A model generated the notes under the pieces. That model did not search any database and was not told where the DNA came from. It saw only the letters and a list, made by a program, of their open reading frames with translations. DNA of 5,526 nucleotides, taken from Phormidesmis priestleyi (GTDB lineage Bacteria; Cyanobacteriota; Cyanobacteriia; Phormidesmidales; Phormidesmidaceae). Of this stretch, positions 1-4,282 are shown one piece after another; positions within the stretch are counted from its first letter, which is position 1; every line of letters begins with the position of its first letter. Location: the NCBI GenBank assembly GCA_003242115.1, contig QBMP01000036.1:9113-14638 (forward strand), written 5' to 3'. The translations under genes and the position numbers were made by a program.

Positions 1-1
1 T

Positions 2-256
2 TCAACGCTAGAAAACGATCTCTACAACAGCGGCTTTTATGATTTACAGGCTAAAGTGCCGATTGCTATTGGCCTGTACACCGGGCCATTTCTCAAAGCA
101 AAGTCAGTAGAGGTACTAGATAAAGAAATTCGCACGGTGCAAAAAGCAGGCTATCGCGGCGTGGCGTTTTTCTGCTGGGAGACTACGCTATGGGCTTTTA
201 GAGGCGGTGGGAATGAATCTATTCAGCAAGTGCTGAGCGATCGGTTTTCTTCGTGA
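2..256 (+). CDS. Probable family 10-like glycosyl hydrolase, C-terminal fragment (5' end outside window)
   Basis: The reading frame is open from base 2 to the TGA at 254-256, giving 84 residues of a protein whose start lies upstream. A GTG at 56 is in frame, but coding sequence continues before it (STLENDLYNSGFYDLQAK), so it is unlikely to be the real start. The visible part looks like the last beta-alpha units of a TIM barrel: a strand VPIAIGLYTGP, a helix that includes EVLDKEIRTVQKAGYRG, then a strand VAFFCWETTLW. A final strand ending in a WE/Y-E-T-L-W type motif is typical, from memory, of the cyanobacterial glycosyl hydrolase-like 10 (GHL10) family, which is predicted to act on envelope or extracellular glycans. 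The catalytic centre and any signal peptide are outside the window, so substrate and location cannot be judged. Other TIM-barrel hydrolases remain possible. Confidence 0.6.
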   Translation, partial: STLENDLYNSGFYDLQAKVPIAIGLYTGPFLKAKSVEVLDKEIRTVQKAGYRGVAFFCWETTLWAFRGGGNESIQQVLSDRFSS

Positions 257-323
257 CTGCTAGTGTAGTGACCACAATATCCGACTCCCCTTATCGTTAA
301 AAATTATTGAAGCGTTAGCAGTC
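255..323. repeat. Long-loop inverted repeat over the first gene's stop codon
   Basis: GACTGCTA at 255-262 is perfectly complementary to TAGCAGTC at 316-323. Two further G-U pairs (263/315 and 264/314) extend the potential RNA stem to 10 bp, with a loop of about 49 nt. The left arm overlaps the TGA stop of the hydrolase gene, and the right arm ends 30 bases before the ATG of the next gene. No T-run follows, so it is not a classical terminator. It could be an RNA fold between two genes of one transcript, or chance. Confidence 0.35.
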
Positions 324-353
324 TTGCCCAAAGCAACGAGCAGCAATATTCAT

Positions 354-878
354 ATGGCGAAGAAAAAATCGAGAGGGTTTGGCGAACTGCTTAAGCAGCA
401 GCGCAACATAGAAGGGGGGCAGCGATCGCTGAAAAAATTTCAGCGCGAGTTTAGCAAAAGCCCTCTGAGCGAAATCACCACTGAGATACTGGTAGAGCCA
501 GCAGGCGTAGCCAAAATGTCTGATGTTTTAGATGATTTTATAGCGCCCTACAAAGCCGACGACATCACGCTAAGCCAATATCAAAACCTACTCGGCATTG
601 GAGTAATCGCGTGGAATTTGGCAATTCTCGACCAACAAGCCTCTGAGCGCGAAACCAGCGATGCCCGCCACAAAATACTGAAGCAGCTCCGAAAAGAGGG
701 GCTAAAAGACAATGATCCCACTCTTCAGAAAGACGTTGAATCAATCATTGACGAAATGATCGCTCGAAAGAAAGAATTTTTTGCTGACAACCAACGCCGT
801 ATTCTCAGCTATCAGCTAGAGGATTTGGGCACTGAGTTCCATCTTTCCGTCGCGTCGACGCTGAAGCCTCGACGCTGA
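354..878 (+). CDS. Uncharacterised basic helical protein (174 aa)
   Basis: I chose the ATG at 354, which gives 174 residues beginning MAKKKSRGFGELLKQQ. An in-frame TTG at 324 would add 10 residues but lies at the edge of an inverted repeat. No strong Shine-Dalgarno is seen before either start. I do not recognise a named family. The N-terminus is strongly basic (AKKKSRGFGELLKQQR), followed by a segment EITTEILVEP-GVAKMSDVLDDFIAPY, a hydrophobic helix around LLGIGVIAWNLAIL, a charged stretch rich in Lys/Glu/Asp, and a C-terminal part FFADNQRRILSYQLEDLG-EFHLSVAS. There is no signal peptide, no obvious membrane segment and no Cys cluster, so it is probably cytosolic. The ordered pattern and the FHLSVAS ending resemble a conserved hypothetical family, but no function can be given. 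It may be co-transcribed with the hydrolase gene 97 bases upstream. Confidence 0.8.
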   Translation: MAKKKSRGFGELLKQQRNIEGGQRSLKKFQREFSKSPLSEITTEILVEPAGVAKMSDVLDDFIAPYKADDITLSQYQNLLGIGVIAWNLAILDQQASERETSDARHKILKQLRKEGLKDNDPTLQKDVESIIDEMIARKKEFFADNQRRILSYQLEDLGTEFHLSVASTLKPRR

Positions 879-920
879 ACAAGTAGCGCCATTTGAGGTA
901 TCGCTGAGGCTACGTCTGAG

Positions 921-949
921 ATAGATTTACGGATTGACAGACGATCTAT
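921..949. repeat. Short dyad around the -35 element (possible operator)
   Basis: ATAGAT at 921-926 and ATCTAT at 944-949 form a 6-bp inverted repeat centred on the TTGACA at 934-939. A dyad flanking a -35 box is a plausible repressor or activator site. Six-base arms separated by 17 bases are weak evidence, and this may be coincidence in A/T-rich sequence. Confidence 0.25.
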
Positions 950-962
950 TAGGCAAAATAAT
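934..962 (+). promoter_or_regulatory. Sigma70-type promoter for the LOTUS-DUF3825 gene
   Basis: A perfect TTGACA (-35, 934-939) is followed after 17 bases by AATAAT (-10, 957-962; five of six matches to TATAAT). The expected start point is near 969. This leaves an untranslated leader of about 150 nt before the ATG at 1118. The leader contains a small hairpin (GCTC-TAAA-GAGC, 1007-1018) and a start-stop triplet pair ATG-TAG at 977-982. No recognised riboswitch was seen. The region 879-1117 has no other gene. Confidence 0.7.
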
Positions 963-1117
963 GTAAAGTATCAGGCATGTAGTCTTGCTTTTGTCACCCT
1001 ATCTGTGCTCTAAAGAGCGGTTATTCCTCTGTATACTCGCTACGCTAAGGGTTAACTTTGTCATTTCGGATAGCTCGATTTAGTTAGCCGAGTTCTATCT
1101 GCGTACAGCCCTACCCG

Positions 1118-2920
1118 ATGAGATCCTTATTTCAGTCCTCATTTCAGTCAATAGTCAGATTCTTTCAGCGCCTATTTCAGCGACCTTTTCAGCGGCCATC
1201 TCAATCGTCCTCTCAACGGCGAGAAGTAGAGTCATCTGCAACCATATCGCCAGAGGCAGCTGCGCTCAGGCGATTAATTTATCAAGCGACCTGTGATCTG
1301 TCTTGCCACAAGCGCACTCACGCGGCCCAAGTCGGCGCACTTTTACGGCAACAAGACGCCACATTTTCCTACGAAAAATATAATTTCACCAAGCTCATTG
1401 ATTTACTTGAAGCAGTGCCGGATTTGGTGGCGCTCGAAAAAGTTGATCCCGACCCGGAGAATCCAAATTCTGCGCCTGTTTACTATGTGCGTTTAGTCAC
1501 CGATACCGGGCTGCTGCTAAGACAAAGCCTTCAGAACCTTCAGAGCCTCCAGAGCCTCCAAAGCGATGACAGCACCGATGGCTGGGTGCATTTAGACAGC
1601 TTGCAGGCAGCGATGCAAAGTCAGCAAAGCCAGAGCCAGCAAAGTCAGAATCAGCAAAGTCAAAGGCAGCAAAATCAAAAGCAACCATATCCCTCTTTTC
1701 TGGCTCAGCGATATGGCTATTCTGCCTTTAAATCTTTTTTAGAAAGCAGACTCGATCTGATCGAATTCAAGACGGACAGCCCTAGCTATGTGCGGCTTAT
1801 TCAAAGAAGCAGTCAGCCGCGTCTAGTGCCTAAGCCTAAGCGCATTATCAGAAAGCCTGCCATCAATAATCAGAGCGTTAACCAGCTAGATGGGCTTAAG
1901 CTGGATGTGCCCAGGCTTAATGAAGTCAACGGCAGCTTGGTTTCTATTCGCCGTCCGGTGATGCCTTTGTCGCAGTTTGCCGGGTTTTCAGTAGAGGTAC
2001 TGCATCAAAAGGTGAGTGAGTTGGCAGCGATCGCGCTGCCTGAAAACTGGTACTTTGGCCCACAGCCGCCAGATATTTTTGCCTATCCCATTCTCAAAAG
2101 CTACCTGCGCTACACCTTCATTCGCCTACAGAACGAAGGCAAAGTGCCCACAAGCGCCAACGGCCAATACCGCGCTTTTAATACTGGCTTGCTCGACACC
2201 TTGCTCAGACCCATCTATGCCCTATTCACTCAATCTAGCAGCGCCGTCAGAGCTTTGGACTTTTGCATTGCGGGTGAAGGCTACGCCGGGAAAAACCTCG
2301 TTGCCCAGTTTGCGCAGCTTCCAATCGCGGCCAACTACCTTGAAAACCCTAACAATGTCTTTTATCACTTAGCTGCCGGAGCCCCTCAAGTCGATTGGCA
2401 GCATGTCGTCAAAGACAATATGGCCCGCTTGCCGCTGACTTTTTTACAGCAGAATGGCCCGCTAGGCTTTACCCCACGCAGCACCCAAGGGCTGATCACA
2501 CCTGAATTTTTTGACTACAAAGGGGCTTTTGTCGAAGCCCTAGAAGCCGATCCGGCTAGCTATCGGAGAATTGTCAATAAGTTAGAAGAGGCGCTAGAGC
2601 GTACCTTAAAAAGAATTCAGGTCAACTACAACACGGCGGTACCGACCTACTATCCCAAAATCAACAGCATCGATCTACTGCTGCCGATGTGCTTAGCAGA
2701 TGAGAACACGGCTGATCTAGCGCTTGTGGTCAGACGTGAAGCCTCGCAAAAATATATTGGCCATACCATTTTGACAATGCGACAGGCGTATAATAACGCC
2801 CGCCTAATTTGCAAATTGGATGAACATTGGCTGACTCGCTCAATGGCGCTAAGCCAAGAAGAATTTGATGAGGATGAAGAAGAGTTTGAAACTCAAGAAA
2901 AAGCGCTGCAAAGCTTGTGA
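1118..2920 (+). CDS. Tandem OST-HTH/LOTUS domain protein with C-terminal DUF3825
   Basis: This 600-residue protein is a predicted RNA-binding protein of unknown cellular role. Residues 1-35 form a Phe/Gln/Ser/Arg-rich basic tail. Residues about 48-127 read as a LOTUS (OST-HTH) winged helix: LRRLIYQA, then QVGALLRQQD, F-YEKYNFTKLIDLLEAVPDLVALE, and YYVRLV. Residues about 155-228 are a second one: WVHLDSLQAAM, then YPSFLAQRYGYSAFKSFLESRLDLIEF and YVRLI, with a Gln-rich insert (168-189) between its first two helices. After a basic, Pro-containing linker (232-285), residues about 286-577 match DUF3825: ALPENWYFG, YPILKSYLRYTFIRLQNEGK, FNTGLLD, HVVKDNMARLP, NYNTAVPTYY, LLLPMCL, ADLALVV and AYNNARLICK. 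The end is acidic (EEFDEDEEEFETQE). LOTUS domains bind RNA in other systems, and their fusion to DUF3825 recurs in bacteria. ATG 1118 is the first start after an in-frame TAG at 1085; no Shine-Dalgarno is visible. No enzymatic motif was recognised. Confidence 0.9.
   Translation: MRSLFQSSFQSIVRFFQRLFQRPFQRPSQSSSQRREVESSATISPEAAALRRLIYQATCDLSCHKRTHAAQVGALLRQQDATFSYEKYNFTKLIDLLEAVPDLVALEKVDPDPENPNSAPVYYVRLVTDTGLLLRQSLQNLQSLQSLQSDDSTDGWVHLDSLQAAMQSQQSQSQQSQNQQSQRQQNQKQPYPSFLAQRYGYSAFKSFLESRLDLIEFKTDSPSYVRLIQRSSQPRLVPKPKRIIRKPAINNQSVNQLDGLKLDVPRLNEVNGSLVSIRRPVMPLSQFAGFSVEVLHQKVSELAAIALPENWYFGPQPPDIFAYPILKSYLRYTFIRLQNEGKVPTSANGQYRAFNTGLLDTLLRPIYALFTQSSSAVRALDFCIAGEGYAGKNLVAQFAQLPIAANYLENPNNVFYHLAAGAPQVDWQHVVKDNMARLPLTFLQQNGPLGFTPRSTQGLITPEFFDYKGAFVEALEADPASYRRIVNKLEEALERTLKRIQVNYNTAVPTYYPKINSIDLLLPMCLADENTADLALVVRREASQKYIGHTILTMRQAYNNARLICKLDEHWLTRSMALSQEEFDEDEEEFETQEKALQSL
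1130..1192 (+). repeat. TTTCAG repeats in the N-terminal codons
   Basis: Five in-frame copies of TTTCAG (starting at 1130, 1142, 1163, 1175 and 1187, with spacings of 12, 21, 12 and 12) encode repeated Phe-Gln pairs in residues 5-25 of the LOTUS-DUF3825 protein. Spacing in multiples of 3 with a 12-base preference suggests expansion of a 12-bp unit. The product is a basic, low-complexity N-terminal tail. Confidence 0.7.
1529..1564 (+). repeat. 9-bp tandem repeat (4 units), Leu-Gln-Ser/Asn
   Basis: Four adjacent 9-bp units (CTTCAGAAC, CTTCAGAGC, CTCCAGAGC, CTCCAAAGC) encode LQN-LQS-LQS-LQS. They lie between the two LOTUS domains. The units diverge by one or two bases each, so the array is probably old enough to be fairly stable, but it is a candidate for length variation among strains. 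Confidence 0.85.
1619..1684 (+). repeat. 15-bp tandem repeat (4 units plus remnant), Gln/Ser-rich insert
   Basis: Four 15-bp units (1619-1633, 1634-1648, 1649-1663, 1664-1678) plus a partial AAGCAA encode SQQSQ, SQQSQ, NQQSQ, RQQNQ and KQ. The insert falls inside the second LOTUS domain, between its first helix (LQAAM) and the YPSFLAQRYG segment. It should form a surface loop and not break the fold. All units are in frame. Confidence 0.88.
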
Positions 2921-2937
2921 TGCGCTTTAACCGCTGC

Positions 2938-2960
2938 CTTAAGCTTATCTGAAGCTTAAG
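2938..2960 (+). terminator. Perfect 9-bp hairpin just after the LOTUS-DUF3825 stop
   Basis: CTTAAGCTT (2938-2946) and AAGCTTAAG (2952-2960) form a perfect 9-bp stem with a 5-nt loop, starting 17 bases after the TGA at 2918-2920. There is no T-run after it on either strand, so it is not a textbook intrinsic terminator. In cyanobacteria, which lack Rho, a 3' hairpin may still help end the transcript or protect its 3' end. The A/T-rich stem is only moderately stable. Confidence 0.5.
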
Positions 2961-3029
2961 TGAAGCTCAGCTAGAGCGAAGGCCAAAGCGTTCTAGCACT
3001 CCATCTATTGCCTCAAATTGATCAAGCGC

Positions 3030-3059
3030 TTCACGAGCTGTTCAGGAAAGTGCTATGGT
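3030..3059 (+). promoter_or_regulatory. Promoter of the SRP RNA gene
   Basis: TTCACG (3030-3035, four of six matches to the -35 consensus), an 18-base spacer and TATGGT (3054-3059, four of six to the -10) are preceded by TG at 3051-3052, giving an extended -10 (TGcTATGGT). Seven bases past the -10 falls G3066, exactly the first base of the outer helix predicted for the SRP RNA. The agreement between promoter geometry and the RNA fold supports both. Confidence 0.6.
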
Positions 3060-3065
3060 ATAGCT

Positions 3066-3161
3066 GGCTCGGACTCATGCAATTGCAACGCCCAAATCTT
3101 GTCAGGACCTGACGGTAGCAGCAATACGGGATGCTTGTGATAGGCGTGGACTCCGGGCCTT
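3066..3161 (+). ncRNA. ffs: Signal recognition particle RNA (bacterial small, 4.5S type)
   Basis: The RNA component of the SRP binds Ffh and FtsY for co-translational targeting of membrane proteins. The conserved core is plain: TCTTGTCAGGACC (3097-3109), a tetraloop TGAC (3110-3113), then GGTAGCAGCAATACGGGATGC in two stretches (3114-3134), matching the usual GTCAGGACC-tetraloop-GGTAGCAGC of bacterial SRP RNA. The fold is supported by ACC/GGT at the apex, ATCTTG 3096-3101 with CGGGAT 3127-3132, ACGCC 3088-3092 with GGCGT 3143-3147, and an outer helix GGCTCGG 3066-3072 with CCGGGCC 3153-3159 (one G-U pair). The length of about 95 nt is normal for the small bacterial form. The tetraloop is UGAC, whereas most bacteria have GGAA or another GNRA-like loop. 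The ends are inferred from the outer helix and promoter. Confidence 0.92.
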
Positions 3162-3199
3162 TGTTTTTGTTAAGCTTTTTTGACTTTTTTGAGCTTTTT
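3153..3199 (+). terminator. T-rich 3' end of the SRP RNA; phased T-tracts
   Basis: The 3' strand of the SRP outer helix (CCGGGCC, 3153-3159) runs directly into TTTGTTTTTGTT, so the RNA's own base stem plus U-tract can act as an intrinsic terminator. Further T-runs follow at 3176-3181, 3185-3190 and 3195-3199. The four T-run centres are about 12, 9 and 10 bases apart, close to the helical repeat, so this DNA should be intrinsically curved as well as being a set of back-up termination tracts. Confidence 0.6.
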
Positions 3200-3259
3200 C
3201 TAACTCTGCATTGCTTTTGCTGACCTGCGCATTAAGAAAGGCTCAGAAAGAAGTTCAGA

Positions 3260-3304
3260 GGGCGGTTTAGACGGTCATATTGGGGCGGTTATAGCGGTAG
3301 TCAT
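3260..3304 (+). repeat. 23-bp direct repeat with paired CGGT motifs upstream of the phasin-like gene
   Basis: GGGCGGTT occurs at 3260-3267 and again at 3283-3290. Each copy is followed by a similar half, TAGACGGTCAT (3268-3278) and ATAGCGGTAGTCAT (3291-3304). CGGT therefore starts at 3263, 3272, 3286 and 3295: two pairs 9 bases apart, repeated every 23 bases, about two helical turns. It lies 74-118 bases before the phasin-like ATG, where a transcription factor could bind. The rest of 3200-3363 shows no clear promoter or RNA fold. Confidence 0.45.
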
Positions 3305-3363
3305 TCAGCTCAGTTCTACGTATCCTAGTAAGCACATCACCACAGCAATCACTAGATAATCGT

Positions 3364-3368
3364 AGGAG
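3364..3368 (+). promoter_or_regulatory. Ribosome binding site of the phasin-like gene
   Basis: AGGAG at 3364-3368 lies 9 bases before the ATG at 3378. It is the only strong Shine-Dalgarno seen for the plus-strand genes in this window, and it fixes this start. A second purine run (GAAGGG) lies closer but is less well spaced. Confidence 0.75.
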
Positions 3369-3377
3369 AAGGGACTA

Positions 3378-3749
3378 ATGGCAGGCTTTGGTAGTTTGGT
3401 GCAAAAGGCGTTTTACCTGGGCGTCGGCATTGCTTCTTATGCAGGCGAAAAAGCGGGCGGGGCTTGGGGAGATTTGCATAAGCAGGCTCAAAAGCTAGTC
3501 GATGAACTCGTTGAGCGCGGTGAACTGACCGCTGAGGAAGCTCAGAAAATGATGAATGAGATCGTGGCACGGGCTGAAGCGAGTGCGGATGCTTCTCAGT
3601 CTACTGGGCCTTCTTCTGGCACTTCTTCTGGGCCTCGCCAAATTCAAATTTCTGATGACAGTGAATCGCTTACCGCCGAAGAGCGACAGGCTGAAGCGCT
3701 GCGTCAAGAAGTCGTGCGTCTGCGTGAAGAGCTAAAAAGACTGAAGTAA
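3378..3749 (+). CDS. Phasin-like small helical protein (123 aa)
   Basis: Residues 1-70 carry the pattern LVQKAFYLGVGIASYAGEKA, then KLVDELVERGELTAEEAQKMMNEIVARAE. This matches the short proteins annotated in cyanobacteria as phasin-family or PhaF-like regulators of polyhydroxyalkanoate synthesis (COG3937 type). Those names rest on helical similarity. Residues about 71-90 are a flexible Ser/Gly/Thr/Pro linker, and residues 97-123 (LTAEERQAEALRQEVVRLREEL) form a charged heptad-like coiled coil suited to oligomerisation. The amphipathic N-terminal helix with Gly and Ala may touch a granule or membrane surface, but there is no true signal peptide or transmembrane segment. AGGAG at 3364 supports the ATG. 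No pha synthase gene is in the window, so a role on polyhydroxyalkanoate granules is not shown here; a general membrane- or scaffold-associated role is equally possible. Confidence 0.82.
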   Translation: MAGFGSLVQKAFYLGVGIASYAGEKAGGAWGDLHKQAQKLVDELVERGELTAEEAQKMMNEIVARAEASADASQSTGPSSGTSSGPRQIQISDDSESLTAEERQAEALRQEVVRLREELKRLK

Positions 3750-3813
3750 GGATGCGCTTAAGCTGACTTTGCTAAATTAACCCAACCATTAACCTAATCA
3801 AGTGATCAACGCT

Positions 3814-4260
3814 ATGGATGATTGGTTCAAACAGCTACAAACAGAGTTGAATAAAGCCGCCCACGACTCTAGCCACTGGTTTAGTGAGGTATCTCATCAA
3901 GCCGAGGCGGCGGTTGAGAGTTGGATTGAGGGCTCGGCCAAGTTATTTGAAGATATTGATAGCGCGATCGCCCCCACGCTAAACAACCTTACCGAGCAAG
4001 TAGACAGCAGCCTAGATATCGGCTTAGAAGCCATCGATCAGCAGCTTGTCCCTTGGATAGAAGAAACCACTGCGCCCGTGACTTGCACAGTTAATCCGTG
4101 GCTGCAAAACCATCCCACCTGTATTGGCTGCCAGCACTATCACGGCGCGTATTACGGTGAGGCCATGCTGGTATGTGGAATGCACCCCTATGGCCCCGAA
4201 GACAAAAGCTGCGAAGACTGGGAATCGGTTTGGCAGAAGTCGTCAGGGAAAGACCTCTAG
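3814..4260 (+). CDS. Conserved-type helical protein with Cys/His-rich C-terminal domain (148 aa)
   Basis: I chose the ATG at 3814 (MDDWFKQLQTEL); an in-frame GTG at 3802 would add four residues. Neither has a Shine-Dalgarno. Residues 1 to about 85 are amphipathic helices rich in Ala, Glu, Ser and Trp, with a phasin- or apolipoprotein-like look (NKAAHDSSHWFSEVSHQAEAA). The C-terminus (about 103-136) is a compact motif with C103, C106, H108, H110, C121, H124 and C133: CIGCQHYHG, YYGEAMLVCGMHPYGP, CEDWES. The Cys/His spacing suggests a small zinc or iron-sulfur site. I have seen similar CxxCxxYHG...LVCxMHPYG...CxDWE tails in cyanobacterial hypothetical proteins, but no function is known to me. 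There is no signal peptide. It lies 64 bases after the phasin-like gene on the same strand, so the two may be co-transcribed. Its TAG is 7 bases from the convergent thiD stop. Confidence 0.82.
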   Translation: MDDWFKQLQTELNKAAHDSSHWFSEVSHQAEAAVESWIEGSAKLFEDIDSAIAPTLNNLTEQVDSSLDIGLEAIDQQLVPWIEETTAPVTCTVNPWLQNHPTCIGCQHYHGAYYGEAMLVCGMHPYGPEDKSCEDWESVWQKSSGKDL

Positions 4261-4282
4261 GAAGAAATTACGATCCTAAGAG
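4255..4282. terminator. Hairpin spanning the two convergent stop codons
   Basis: CTCTAGGA (4255-4262) can pair with TCCT-A-AGAG (4274-4282), eight base pairs with one bulged A and an 11-nt loop. It covers the TAG of the plus-strand gene (4258-4260) and the TAA of thiD (4268-4270 on the minus strand). No T-run lies on either side, so termination activity is uncertain. It is the only secondary structure seen in the 7-base junction. Confidence 0.35.

Noticed and set aside
1619..1684. Possible CRISPR-like or microsatellite array
   Set aside because: Units are 15 bp, contiguous and in frame with no spacers; it is coding low-complexity sequence.
1497..1688. Minus-strand open frame of 63 residues with Phe/Asp/Ala repeats
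   Set aside because: It is the complement of the Gln-rich repeats in the LOTUS-DUF3825 gene; the repetitive protein is a by-product of the tandem repeat.
2016..2372. Plus-strand open frame of 118 residues inside the DUF3825 region
   Set aside because: It overlaps conserved DUF3825 sequence in another frame and shows no recognisable motif.
3018..3023. TTGATC as the -35 of the SRP RNA promoter
   Set aside because: It is 30 bases from the TATGGT -10, too far for a functional pair; TTCACG at 3030 has an 18-base spacing.
3298..3326. Possible promoter for the phasin-like gene (TATCCT at 3321-3326)
   Set aside because: The -10 matches four of six bases and no acceptable -35 lies at the right distance.
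3352..3707. Two minus-strand open frames opposite the phasin-like gene
   Set aside because: The phasin-like frame has a good ribosome binding site and family motifs; the antisense frames have neither.
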